Origin: Nitrososphaerales archaeon
GTDB taxonomy: Archaea; Thermoproteota; Nitrososphaeria; Nitrososphaerales; Gagatemarchaeaceae
Length of the DNA: 60,976 nt
Direction of reading: 5' to 3'
NCBI GenBank assembly: GCA_014874415.1
Contig: JACWAI010000051.1
Span: forward strand, 1-60,976
Positions 33,418-41,587 of this stretch are shown piece after piece. The notes below the pieces were generated by a model that ran no database searches, had not been told where the DNA came from, and worked only from the letters and a program-made list of their open reading frames with translations. Numbering within the stretch: position 1 is the stretch's first letter; every line of letters begins with the position of its first letter. A program made the position numbers and the translations under genes.

Positions 33418-34596
33418 TTGCCCGGTTCTGTGGATGAGATCTTCCGAAGAGCGAAAGAAGGCAAAGCACTCTTCATTGACCGCAACGCGCTCAGCCCCGA
33501 CTACGTCCCGGAGGCGCTCCCCTTCAGAGACGCCCAGACCAAGGCGGTGGCCGAAGTGCTGGCGCCGGTCCTTCACGGCTCCAAGCCATCTAACCTCCTA
33601 CTTTACGGCAAAACAGGGACCGGCAAGACCGCAGTAGCCAGGTACGTCCTGTCGCGGTTGAAGAAGGAAGCAGACGGGGGTTCACTCATCGTGGCCTACA
33701 TCAACACCAGGCTAGCAAACACAGAATACCGCGCGTTGGCCGAGCTCGGCCAGGCGATAGACGTCCAGATCCCCTTCACGGGCCTTTCGATCGGAGAAGT
33801 GGTGGGCCGCGTCTTCAAGGAAATCCAACTGAAGAAATCACACGTGGTACTGGTCATGGACGAAATCGATTACCTCGTCAAGACGTTTGGTGACGGAATA
33901 CTCTACGAGTTCACAAGATCAAGCGAAAAACTCTCTCCCGGCTTCCTTTCCTTGGTCGGGATATCCAACGACCTGAAATTCAAGGAGGGGCTCGACCCTA
34001 GGGTCCTCAGCAGCCTCAGTGAAGAGGAACTCGTCTTCCCGCCCTACACAGTTGAAGAGCTCAAGGGAATATTGACAGAAAGAGCAAGGGTAGCGTTTAG
34101 GCCGTCCGCCGCCTCGGCAGCAGCAATCAACCTATGCGCAGCAATGGCGGGTTCGGAGCACGGAGACGCAAGACGGGCGATAGACCTCCTCAGGATAGCA
34201 GGGGAGGTCGCGGAAAGGGAAGGACTCAAGGAAATCGACGACAGCTGCATCCGCAGGGCCTCCGACAAGATGGAGCACGACCGGGTCGAAGAGGCAATCC
34301 GTTCTCTGCCGGTTCAGAACAAAGCCATCCTGCTCGCGACCTCAAAGTTCGAAGGGACCAACACGGGTGAACTCTACTTGGCTTACAACAGCCTTTGCAA
34401 GAAGTGCGGCCTGGAGACCCTGACCCAGCGGAGGGTGAGCGGGATTCTAGCCGAACTCGACCTCATGGGCCTCGTCGAAGCATCAGTCGTCAGCAAGGGG
34501 AGGAGGGGACGGACCAAACGAATCAGGCTCTTGATTGGCAGCGAAGCGTTGGCCAAGACCCTCTCTGAGGACACCACCTTTGCCGGATTGTTCTAG
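33418..34596 (+). CDS. cdc6: Replication initiator Orc1/Cdc6
   Basis: This AAA+ initiator binds ORBs and loads MCM. Walker A is GKTGTGKT at 64-71, Walker B is VVLVMDEIDYL with D148/E149, and sensor 1 is LVGISNDLKF. A C-terminal winged helix (about residues 300-385) carries LTQRRVSGILAELDLMGLVEA. At 392 residues it is full length. The start is TTG at 33418, or GTG at 33430. Its location beside the ORB cluster marks it as the main initiator. It overlaps DP1 by 4 bases at the 3' end. Confidence 0.95.
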   Translation: MPGSVDEIFRRAKEGKALFIDRNALSPDYVPEALPFRDAQTKAVAEVLAPVLHGSKPSNLLLYGKTGTGKTAVARYVLSRLKKEADGGSLIVAYINTRLANTEYRALAELGQAIDVQIPFTGLSIGEVVGRVFKEIQLKKSHVVLVMDEIDYLVKTFGDGILYEFTRSSEKLSPGFLSLVGISNDLKFKEGLDPRVLSSLSEEELVFPPYTVEELKGILTERARVAFRPSAASAAAINLCAAMAGSEHGDARRAIDLLRIAGEVAEREGLKEIDDSCIRRASDKMEHDRVEEAIRSLPVQNKAILLATSKFEGTNTGELYLAYNSLCKKCGLETLTQRRVSGILAELDLMGLVEASVVSKGRRGRTKRIRLLIGSEALAKTLSEDTTFAGLF

Positions 34597-36071
34597 GACG
34601 CGGCGAACCCGGCAGCCCCAAAATTCCGTCTGAGGACCTTCATCGTCGATAGGTCAACCACGGGGATCAGGCTAGGGGTCGGGTCCAAACCCATGTTCGC
34701 CTGGAACCTCGTTTGGGCCTGCCAAGTTCCGGAGTTGATCAACAACGTCCCACGATAAGTCAGCTCTCCAAACGTATGGACGTGCCCGGAGTGCAGGACG
34801 TCAGGGACCGGGTCGATGACCATGAAGTCACGGAGCTCAGGGGACAACGCGGTCCTCTTTCCATAAGTCGGGGCGAGGTGCCTCGAACGCAACAGCAACT
34901 TCATCGCGTCGGTCGGGCGATCGTATGAAAGGTCAGGGGTGGTGGCAATGACGTCGTCTAGGCTCTTCCCGTGGTAAATCAAAAACATGGTACCATGGAG
35001 TTTGACGTAGCATGGGTCGCCGACCCATCTGACGTTATCCATACCATAGAGCGACTCGGCCAGATCCAATCCCACCGCTGGCTGCGGGAGGGCCTGTCTG
35101 ACGGCGTCGTGGTTGCCGGGAGAAATCACAATCTGAATACGAGAAGGAATCTGCCTGAGCAACCGCGCTGCCATCTCGTACTGCTTCTTCGGATCCCGTT
35201 CGTCCAACTGAAGTTCCTGGCCGGGGTAGACGCCCACGCCATCGACGATGTCTCCCGCGACGATGAGATACTTGACCCTGTTCACCACATCGAGGTCGCC
35301 TAGGCCGCCGTTCAACCACTGGATGAAACGCCGGAAATCTTCCGACAGGAACATATGACTTCCGACATGGAGGTCGGAGAGCAAGACCGCATACGCCCTG
35401 TGCGAGGACGAGACCACCCTCTTGCCGGGAACATCGGGAAGCACCAGGGATCCTGCCCGGAGCTGACCCGACCTCGACTTGAAGACTTCGGCCACGACCA
35501 TGCTGTCCAACGGAGCTTCCATCGCAGCCCTGGCCACAGCGTCATCCTGGCACGTGACGCGCATGGTCCCCGAGGGGTCGTCCAGAATCACCTCGACGTT
35601 ATTCCGCCTGTTTATTCTCCCAGAAAGCAAACCGGCTATCTTGACCCTCTTCCCTTCAGGGACCGCCTTTCCAGCGGAGACCCCGGCTACTGCCCTTGCA
35701 TCGAGCCGTCCCTTCACGATTGAGAGGAGCCTGTCATACCTGTCATTGAAGAGTCTGTTGAAACCCTCGTTCGCTTCTACCGGAGAAATCGCCGGGGTGG
35801 GGTCTGAAACAACCTCGACTTCACCCGGCTCATCTACGACCACGTCTTGCTTGCTGCCCCCGGGTTCGAAGCCGGGAGGCAACACCCTCCTTACGTCTTC
35901 TTCGGTGATCACCTTCGCCTCCGAGGCACCTCCTGCCTTTTGCTCGAGCAACCTTTCAACCACCGAATCCACGTCTATTTCGGAAGGCAGTCCGCTGATC
36001 ACATCGAACGCCTTCGCGTCGAAGATGTAACCAGAAGCCAGAGCCCTGGCAATCATCCCCGAATCGGTCAT
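34593..36071 (-). CDS. polB: DNA polymerase D small subunit DP1
   Basis: DP1 is the proofreading exonuclease partner of DP2. An N-terminal helical region and linker are followed by an OB fold (about residues 140-215) and a calcineurin-like Mre11-type domain with DLHVGS (233-238), GDIVDG (273-278), GNHD (319-322) and GHVH near 430. All metal ligands are present. It converges on orc1 with a 4-base overlap. DP1 beside orc1 at the origin is a common archaeal arrangement. Confidence 0.95.
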   Translation of the reverse strand: MTDSGMIARALASGYIFDAKAFDVISGLPSEIDVDSVVERLLEQKAGGASEAKVITEEDVRRVLPPGFEPGGSKQDVVVDEPGEVEVVSDPTPAISPVEANEGFNRLFNDRYDRLLSIVKGRLDARAVAGVSAGKAVPEGKRVKIAGLLSGRINRRNNVEVILDDPSGTMRVTCQDDAVARAAMEAPLDSMVVAEVFKSRSGQLRAGSLVLPDVPGKRVVSSSHRAYAVLLSDLHVGSHMFLSEDFRRFIQWLNGGLGDLDVVNRVKYLIVAGDIVDGVGVYPGQELQLDERDPKKQYEMAARLLRQIPSRIQIVISPGNHDAVRQALPQPAVGLDLAESLYGMDNVRWVGDPCYVKLHGTMFLIYHGKSLDDVIATTPDLSYDRPTDAMKLLLRSRHLAPTYGKRTALSPELRDFMVIDPVPDVLHSGHVHTFGELTYRGTLLINSGTWQAQTRFQANMGLDPTPSLIPVVDLSTMKVLRRNFGAAGFAAS

Positions 36072-36094
36072 AGGAGTCCCGAAACAGGGTCACG

Positions 36095-37420
36095 CTATAA
36101 AGAGGATTCGATACACTGCGTTCCTTGCTGGACCAACAGCTCCAGAATCTGCGGGTCCCTCGACTCACAGTACAACCGCGTCTTCGGTTCGGTCCCCGAC
36201 GACCTGAACATCACCCAGGAACCATCGTGGAAGACGAGCTTACAGCCATCGACCGAACGGACCTCAGATATCCTGAGCTTCCGGAACACTTCCATGGCCT
36301 TCTCCATCAGCACCGGCATTTTCACTGCGAGGTTCAAATTGACCTGTCGGTACCGCCACTGCACCTCCTCTAGGACGCGATCCAGGAGTTCGGGCTCCCG
36401 TGACAGAAGACCAGATATCAGGGCCGCGGCGTTGATTCCGTCCTCCCAGAGGCCCCACCTGGGGTCGACTACCTTGCTGGGTTCTGAAGCGAAAATCACC
36501 CCCTCTGCTTCGAGGACAGCGAACGTCTTTCCTACCCGGCTGCGTAGCACGCGGAACCCCAGCTTCTCGGCCTCCTCCTCCACAGCCATCGAAGTGTTTT
36601 CAGAGATGACCACAGTCCCACCGGAAGCATTCAAACCACGCAAGGCAAGTATCGCAACGACCGAATCTGGGACAACGTTGCCGGCCCGGTCTATCATGAC
36701 GAGCCTGTCGGCGTCGCCATCATGGGCGAACGCAAAATCGACTCCAAGACCGGGAACCATCTTCGTAAAGTCTGACAAGTTTCCACTCGTGGGTTCGGGC
36801 GGGCGCGCGGGGAAACGCCACGAGACCTGCGCGTTGACAGGGAGCACCCAATGACCCAGGGACTTCAGGATCCGCGGAGTGACTGCACCCCCCGGCCCGT
36901 TCGCGCAATCCACCGCAATCCTCAGAGGAGTGGACGCCCTGTCAAATCGCGAGACTAAGGCTTCCACGTATTCGTCCAAGATGCCGGCGTCTTGGTTAAG
37001 CTGGCCGAAGCGCCCAGAGGGTTTCATCACATCCACCGCCATCACCCTCTCCACCCTCTCCTCGTCCGACTTCGGCAGTTCCATACCGCTCCGGTTGAAG
37101 ACTTTCACTCCGGAGAACTCAGGGGGGTTGTGGGAAGCAGTGACAGAAAACCCCGCCAAGCAAGAACGCGACTTGGTCCCGAAAGCGACAACCGGGGTGG
37201 GTACGGTGCCAAACACAAACACGTCGCTTCCAACCGCGTTGACAGCAGAAGCGACCGCCTTGGCGAGCAGAGCCGACGTCTTCCTTCCATCCCAACCCAC
37301 GCCATAACCCCCCCTACCGAAGACAAAGGCGATGGTCTCGGCTAGCTTGTAGACCTGTTCAGGCGTCTGTGTCCGATTGAAGACCCCTCTGACACCCGCT
37401 GTACCGAAGGCCTTGCCCAA
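36095..37420 (-). CDS. Phosphohexomutase (phosphomannomutase/phosphoglucosamine mutase type)
   Basis: This alpha-D-phosphohexomutase moves phosphate between the 1 and 6 positions of hexoses. The phosphoserine is S96 in VTASHNPPEFSG, the metal loop is AHDGDADRL, the sugar loop is the SEPSK/GLWEDG region, and the phosphate-binding loop is MFRSSGTEPKTRL. The 441 residues cover all four domains. Substrate choice (mannose, glucose or glucosamine) cannot be fixed. The start is 3 bases from the thyX stop, so thyX and this gene are probably cotranscribed. Confidence 0.9.
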   Translation of the reverse strand: MGKAFGTAGVRGVFNRTQTPEQVYKLAETIAFVFGRGGYGVGWDGRKTSALLAKAVASAVNAVGSDVFVFGTVPTPVVAFGTKSRSCLAGFSVTASHNPPEFSGVKVFNRSGMELPKSDEERVERVMAVDVMKPSGRFGQLNQDAGILDEYVEALVSRFDRASTPLRIAVDCANGPGGAVTPRILKSLGHWVLPVNAQVSWRFPARPPEPTSGNLSDFTKMVPGLGVDFAFAHDGDADRLVMIDRAGNVVPDSVVAILALRGLNASGGTVVISENTSMAVEEEAEKLGFRVLRSRVGKTFAVLEAEGVIFASEPSKVVDPRWGLWEDGINAAALISGLLSREPELLDRVLEEVQWRYRQVNLNLAVKMPVLMEKAMEVFRKLRISEVRSVDGCKLVFHDGSWVMFRSSGTEPKTRLYCESRDPQILELLVQQGTQCIESSL

Positions 37421-37423
37421 CTA

Positions 37424-37954
37424 CTATCGCTCTATGACCTTGCCCCAGAGTTCAGGGGTCGCTTCGCGGGCCAGGTTCAGCATGGCGTTCACAAGGTCCC
37501 TGATTTCCCACTGAGCCTGGAGCGCCGTCCTTTGCCAAACAACGTGCATCAGGCTCCTTGCGCTGACCGTCATCACGAGCTTGGTCTTGATTGCACTCGG
37601 CAGAACGTAGCGGGCGTCTTCTTTGGGGACGCCGGCTGCGACCATCTTCTCGTAGGCTGCGTAAACCACCTTGAGCGCTTCATCGTACGCCTTGTACGCT
37701 GCCTCATTCGTCTGAATGCTCGGAGGCGTCACCACTCCTTCACGCGTGGCCGCCGAGAACCGTTGGGACTCCTGATCGTATGACGCCGCCCTGTGCCGGA
37801 CAAGCTGGTGCGTGGTGACTCTGCTACAGTCTTCAATCTCGAACATGTAGACGACGTGGTCCAGCAGCGCGCTGGGGTCGAAGGCCGCCCCCTTCTCACT
37901 GAACACCCGCTTCAGGGCCTCGAAATCCGTGTTGTAGAGTAACTTAACCCGCAT
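37424..37954 (-). CDS. thyX: FAD-dependent thymidylate synthase ThyX
   Basis: ThyX methylates dUMP to dTMP using FAD and methylene-tetrahydrofolate. The signature RHRAASYDQES (R53 to S63) is present, as are ARYVLPSAIKTKLVMTVSARSLMHV and the late QAQWEIRDL. At 176 residues it is short; the N-terminal strand region of typical ThyX is reduced. ATG at 37954 or GTG at 37966 is the start; the longer frame runs into the neighbouring gene. The upstream gene is a ThyX-like paralogue and overlaps it by about 10 bases. Confidence 0.9.
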   Translation of the reverse strand: MRVKLLYNTDFEALKRVFSEKGAAFDPSALLDHVVYMFEIEDCSRVTTHQLVRHRAASYDQESQRFSAATREGVVTPPSIQTNEAAYKAYDEALKVVYAAYEKMVAAGVPKEDARYVLPSAIKTKLVMTVSARSLMHVVWQRTALQAQWEIRDLVNAMLNLAREATPELWGKVIER

Positions 37955-38387
37955 TTGTTCTATCACCAAAAGCCAGCTGATTGAAGACCGGGCAGACCTG
38001 TCTGCCATCGAGTTCTGACACGATAGCCGCAGCGAAAGGCTTCCCCTCCGGCTCTCTCCACAACTCAACCAAGGTCCTTGCATTCAGCGAAACCAACCAA
38101 GAGCCTCCACCAAGACCGGTGGCGCGCATGTACGGAAAGCCGCGGATGAGCCTTCCAACATCGGCGTCTGTCATTCCCTCTGCCAGCAACGACAGTGTGA
38201 AGTGCTCCAGCACGTCCAAGGACTTGTCTTGTAGCGCCTTCGTCAGAAGATACCTCCAGTATTCGACCCCCTTCTGCTCCAACTCTGCTTCAATCTCCTC
38301 AATCGTCTTTGTGCTGAAGCACCTCCTCATCGCCACCGCAATCGTCCTCTCTGGCTTTGGGCTGGACCACACTAGGGAGACCTTCAT
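37944..38387 (-). CDS. Degenerate ThyX-like protein
   Basis: The 147-residue protein resembles the ThyX fold but lacks the RHRxxS signature. LDVLEHFTLSLLAEGMTDADVGRLIRGF aligns with the EHxxFTF...RQWxRHR region, and LVSLNARTLVELWRE aligns with the VNARSLMxF segment, with the part between them deleted. FAD or dUMP binding is therefore doubtful. It overlaps the start of the active-looking thyX and could form a mixed tetramer with it or regulate it. That role is inferred from pairing only. Confidence 0.6.
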   Translation of the reverse strand: MKVSLVWSSPKPERTIAVAMRRCFSTKTIEEIEAELEQKGVEYWRYLLTKALQDKSLDVLEHFTLSLLAEGMTDADVGRLIRGFPYMRATGLGGGSWLVSLNARTLVELWREPEGKPFAAAIVSELDGRQVCPVFNQLAFGDRTNAG

Positions 38388-38449
38388 CGTACGTTGTTAA
38401 CCCACATACGGATTTGATATAAACGTCTGGTCGAGGAAGTCGCCCGCGA

Positions 38450-39214
38450 TTGCCAAGAAACCCTCGCAGTCAGAACAAGCAGACTTGCTTCTCAGCGGTC
38501 CCGAAACACGCCTCCGCTTGTGTGGTGGTGCTCCACGAGGTTTGGGGCCTCGATCCACACATCGAGGATGTATGCAAACGGGTCGGCAAACTCGGGTTTG
38601 CAAGCATGGCGCCCAACCTCTACCAGGGATACGACGACGTGCTGACCCCTGAAAACATCCAGAAGGCGATGGAAGGGGTTTGGGACCTGTCACTTGAGGA
38701 TAGGCGCGACAAGGGCAAGGTCGAGCGGGAGCTGACGAAGAAGAAGGCTGGCAGCGATGTCAAGGAGACCGTGGGTATTCTCTATGATCAAGGGTTCAGA
38801 GACCGGCTCCTCTCGACCGCAATGAATACAGTGGAGCAGGCGTACAGTAGGTTCGGCAAGGTGGCCACTCTAGGCTTCAGCCTCGGCGGTGGCCTCTCGT
38901 TGAAAGTCGCCGCGAAGTCTAGACAATTGAGCGCGGTGGTCGCATTCTGCGGAGAACCGCCTGACCCCGAAGATGTACTACGCATATCGGCGCCGATTCT
39001 AGCAATCTACGCCAGCCAAGACGAGATCATCAATCAGAAAGTACCGGCATTCGTCGGCACGGTTCTAGGGACCGGGAAGGACTTGACTCTGAAGGTCTTC
39101 CCTGGCACCAAGCACGGGTTCTTCAATCACACAAACGGAAAAATCTATGACAGGGAGGCAACAGCGGAAGCCTGGGAACTCACGGGACAATTCCTCCGGA
39201 GAACACTCGGATAG
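38450..39214 (+). CDS. Dienelactone hydrolase family alpha/beta hydrolase
   Basis: The 254-residue protein has the alpha/beta hydrolase core VVVLHEVWGLDPHIEDVCKRVGKLGF. The nucleophile elbow is LGFSLGGGLS (serine, where many dienelactone hydrolases have cysteine), the acid is ASQDEII, and the histidine is in GTKHGFFNH. The substrate is unknown. The TTG start at 38450 lies about 30 bases after TGATATAAA, consistent with a leaderless message divergent from the thyX pair. Confidence 0.88.
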   Translation: MPRNPRSQNKQTCFSAVPKHASACVVVLHEVWGLDPHIEDVCKRVGKLGFASMAPNLYQGYDDVLTPENIQKAMEGVWDLSLEDRRDKGKVERELTKKKAGSDVKETVGILYDQGFRDRLLSTAMNTVEQAYSRFGKVATLGFSLGGGLSLKVAAKSRQLSAVVAFCGEPPDPEDVLRISAPILAIYASQDEIINQKVPAFVGTVLGTGKDLTLKVFPGTKHGFFNHTNGKIYDREATAEAWELTGQFLRRTLG

Positions 39215-39330
39215 TTCCGAACTCGTCGATTGCTCCGTCACTTAGCTACACAGTAGAGAAGACGGACAAGCTCAATCACTCAGGGTCGCCCTCAAAGAGA
39301 TTATAGAGGCCGCCCCGAGACACCGGCCCA

Positions 39331-39457
39331 GCCGGGGTGGCAGAGTGGTTAATGCGCGGGCAACCCTCTCAGCAATGGAAGGGTCCGCAACTCGAGATCA
39401 TACGACCAGTCAGCCCGTGACCTTCGGGTCTCGTGGGTTCGAATCCTACCCCCGGCG
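39331..39457 (+). tRNA. tRNA-Ser (CGA), probably with two introns
   Basis: The acceptor stem GCCGGGG/CCCCGGC, discriminator G, T arm GTGGG-TTCGAAT-CCTAC and a long variable arm (GACC-TTCG-GGTC) fit serine. The anticodon stem is CGGGC (39357-39361) with GCCCG (39413-39417). Between them the only good loop is CTCGAGA (39391-39397), anticodon CGA. This leaves 29 bases before it (39362-39390, containing an ACCCT/AGGGT hairpin) and 15 bases after it as introns, giving an 83-base mature tRNA. A TTATAG box is about 30 bases upstream. Confidence 0.75.
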
Positions 39458-39486
39458 CCTCATCCGGAGAACCGATTCAACACAGT

Positions 39487-39849
39487 TTACGCGGTCTTGA
39501 ATGACTCGCCGCAGCCACACGTCGAGACAGCGTTCGGGTTGTTGACCACGAACCCACCACCCATCAGCTTCTCGGCCTTGTAATCAACGACCGACCCTGC
39601 TATGAAAAGGGCGCTCGACCTGTCAACTACGACCTTGGCTCCGTCGGAATCAATCACAAAGTCGTCGCCAGTCAACTTGTCGTCGACAACCATACCGTAG
39701 GAAAGACCCGAGCAACCCCCTGCTGTCACGAAGATCCTCAGAGCCGCATCCGGCTTGCCCTGCCTCGCCAGATAGAGCTTCAGCTCGCCCGCAGCCCTTT
39801 CCGTGAGCTGGACTATCGGCTTGATATCCGCTTCTTGAGTCAATCTCAC
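39487..39849 (-). CDS. A-type iron-sulfur carrier (IscA/ErpA/HesB family)
   Basis: The protein delivers Fe-S clusters. The three family cysteines are C46 (GGCSGLSY) and C111/C113 (TCGCGESF). Length is 120 residues, with a slightly long N-terminus. The GTG start at 39849 follows a TATA-like TTTTTATACG. Client proteins in this window could include Dph2 and the XPD-like helicase, which need 4Fe-4S clusters; that link is inference. Confidence 0.92.
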   Translation of the reverse strand: MRLTQEADIKPIVQLTERAAGELKLYLARQGKPDAALRIFVTAGGCSGLSYGMVVDDKLTGDDFVIDSDGAKVVVDRSSALFIAGSVVDYKAEKLMGGGFVVNNPNAVSTCGCGESFKTA

Positions 39850-39887
39850 GATTTGTTACGGTCCCCGTATAAAAATCCAGTGGGCTG

Positions 39888-40373
39888 CTAACCAGTCAGC
39901 TTCTGGACCGCCTTCACCAGCTCCTGATACGGAGGCTCTTCAGTGGGCACATCAGTAATCCACCTGTAACGAAGGACCCCCTTCCGGTCGACCAGGAAGA
40001 TCGAACGCTTGGCCACCCCCCTGTAACCAAGGGCCACCCATTGGACATGCAGCACTCCGTAGAGCCTAATGACCTTCTTGTTGAAATCACTCAGGAGAGG
40101 AAACTGCAGGTTGTACGTCTGAGCAAAAGCCTTCAAGGCAAACGCGCTGTCAACACTGATGCCGACCACCTGGGCATTTGCTTGTTGAAGCGGCGTAAAG
40201 CCATCTCTGAAAGTGCACATCTCCTTATCACAAACGCCGGAGAAAGCGAACGGAAAGAAGGCGAGCACGACCGGGCCCCGTTGAGCCAGTTCTCCCAGCG
40301 AACGCGTTCTGTTGTCCATGTCCGGCAGGGAAAAATCGGGGACCTTCTGCCCTATCCTCGGCACCACAGGCAC
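39888..40373 (-). CDS. Peroxiredoxin (AhpC/TSA, Bcp-like)
   Basis: A thiol peroxidase of 161 residues. The peroxidatic cysteine is C48 in FFPFAFSGVCDKEMCTFRD, where the usual threonine of PxxxTxxC is a serine. C53 may be the resolving cysteine, as in some Bcp-type enzymes. SVDSAFALKAFA and PLLSDFNKKV are further family features. It detoxifies hydroperoxides in the cytoplasm. It stands alone, in line with iscA on the same strand. Confidence 0.9.
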   Translation of the reverse strand: MPVVPRIGQKVPDFSLPDMDNRTRSLGELAQRGPVVLAFFPFAFSGVCDKEMCTFRDGFTPLQQANAQVVGISVDSAFALKAFAQTYNLQFPLLSDFNKKVIRLYGVLHVQWVALGYRGVAKRSIFLVDRKGVLRYRWITDVPTEEPPYQELVKAVQKLTG

Positions 40374-40404
40374 CGAAAGTGAGGTTTCAGATTTAAGGTG
40401 TGTG

Positions 40405-40740
40405 CTACTTCAAAGGCAGCTTCTGCAACAGCTCGTAGTATTCCGTCATCAGCGATATGAGTTGGTCCTGCTTGGCGGCGTCCTTTTCCCCCTCGAGGAG
40501 GGCCGCTACATCATTGAGTTTGGTCAGCAACACCTCTCTCATCCTTGCCACCACAGTGTCGAAGGAGACCCCTTCGCTCCTGAGGACCGGGGCGAGGTCC
40601 TCGTGGCCCGTGCAGTAGACCTTGCCTCGATACCTGACCTGGACTCCCCCACACTGCTGGCAGGGCTCACTCAACATCGTTGCCCCCTTCCTCACCAGCT
40701 CCGCCGCCAGTCTCATCCTGTCCTTGGCAGCCAAACCCAT
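40405..40740 (-). CDS. SSSCA1/ZNRD2-type zinc-ribbon protein
   Basis: The start MGLAAKDRMRLAAELVRKGATMLSEPCQQCGG followed by YRGKVYCTGHED is the pattern of the Sjogren autoantigen p27 (SSSCA1/ZNRD2) family found in archaea and eukaryotes. The zinc ribbon is followed by a long helical tail. Molecular function in archaea is unknown. It is 31 bases upstream of the peroxiredoxin gene on the same strand. Confidence 0.82.
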   Translation of the reverse strand: MGLAAKDRMRLAAELVRKGATMLSEPCQQCGGVQVRYRGKVYCTGHEDLAPVLRSEGVSFDTVVARMREVLLTKLNDVAALLEGEKDAAKQDQLISLMTEYYELLQKLPLK

Positions 40741-40836
40741 TACTCCGCCCTCGGCCAGCTTCTATAAAAGACACCTCTCGACGAAAAGCACTTATTCCCA
40801 CCAAATGATGCACCACACTCATAAACGGGGGTCCTT

Positions 40837-41124
40837 TTGTTGAGCACCAAAATCAAGAAGCAACAGGAGAACGACGCAAGGCTAGCGAAGGCGTCTGTGA
40901 GCCTTCAACAGATTGCCGACTCGAACATCACCCCACGAAACATCCGCAAGATCGTGAAGGACTCGATCATGATGCTCCAGGACCAGAAGCAGAGCGTGGC
41001 AGTGAGAGCGGCGAATGCCATCAGCCTGCTCGACGACGTGGCACAGGACCCAAACATGCCTTCCTTCGCCAGGGTGACCCTCTGGTCGGCCGTCTCAGAG
41101 CTGGAATCGATAAGAGAGCAGTAA
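40837..41124 (+). CDS. UPF0147 family protein
   Basis: The 95-residue helical protein contains LQQIADSNITPRNIRKIVKDSIMMLQ and AVRAANAISLLDDVAQDPNMP, the hallmark of the archaeal UPF0147 family of unknown function. It starts at one of two tandem TTG codons (40837 or 40840), with a CATAAACG element about 15-20 bases upstream. No neighbour suggests a role. Confidence 0.85.
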   Translation: MLSTKIKKQQENDARLAKASVSLQQIADSNITPRNIRKIVKDSIMMLQDQKQSVAVRAANAISLLDDVAQDPNMPSFARVTLWSAVSELESIREQ

Positions 41125-41158
41125 AGCTTTAACACGTTCCGCCGAGCTACAGCCGCGA

Positions 41159-41584
41159 TTGCCAAACTGCCCAAAGTGTGGGAATAAGGAGGCCCTCCCC
41201 TCAAGGACGTTCTCAGTCATGGTCGAACCTTCAAAGGGAGAACGAGGCATGACCGAAAGACGGGTCGGGATGTACACGTGCTCGAAGTGCGGAACCAAGT
41301 TCCCGACCGTCATCAGTAAGCAACGATACCTGATCGTGGCCGAGGAGCAGCTGAAGTCCGTACAAGAAGAGCTTGCCTCTCTCAAGAAGGGGAACGAGGA
41401 ACTCCAGACAAAGGTTCAGGGGATGCTGGAACAGCAGAAGGAACTCGAGGGGAACCTAGAAAAGACGGCCAAAGAGAACGAGGTCAGACGTCTTGAGACC
41501 AAACTCGCAGAGTTAGAGTCCTTCGTGGAGTACCTCAGAAAAGAAAAGGGCGAACTCGAGCAGAAGGCCTCTAAGCTTCGTTAG
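41159..41584 (+). CDS. Zinc-ribbon and coiled-coil protein
   Basis: The N-terminal 50 residues form a zinc ribbon (NCPKCGNKEALPSR ... TCSKCGTKFP). From about residue 60 to the end the sequence is a long coiled coil rich in glutamate, lysine and leucine. The arrangement suggests a nucleic-acid or protein-binding head on a dimerising rod, but no named family is recognised. It starts with TTG and converges on a second coiled-coil gene with a 3-base gap. Confidence 0.7.
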   Translation: MPNCPKCGNKEALPSRTFSVMVEPSKGERGMTERRVGMYTCSKCGTKFPTVISKQRYLIVAEEQLKSVQEELASLKKGNEELQTKVQGMLEQQKELEGNLEKTAKENEVRRLETKLAELESFVEYLRKEKGELEQKASKLR

Positions 41585-41587
41585 GTC

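Noticed and set aside
32962-33437. Open frames of 70-146 codons over the origin region
   Set aside because: They are tryptophan-, glycine- and proline-rich without family likeness, overlap each other in several frames, and run through ORB motifs and the AT-rich core.
39376-39383. GGA as the anticodon of the tRNA-Ser gene
   Set aside because: TGGAA sits in a hairpin loop of the insert; flanking bases cannot form an anticodon stem, whereas CTCGAGA fits the perfect CGGGC/GCCCG stem.
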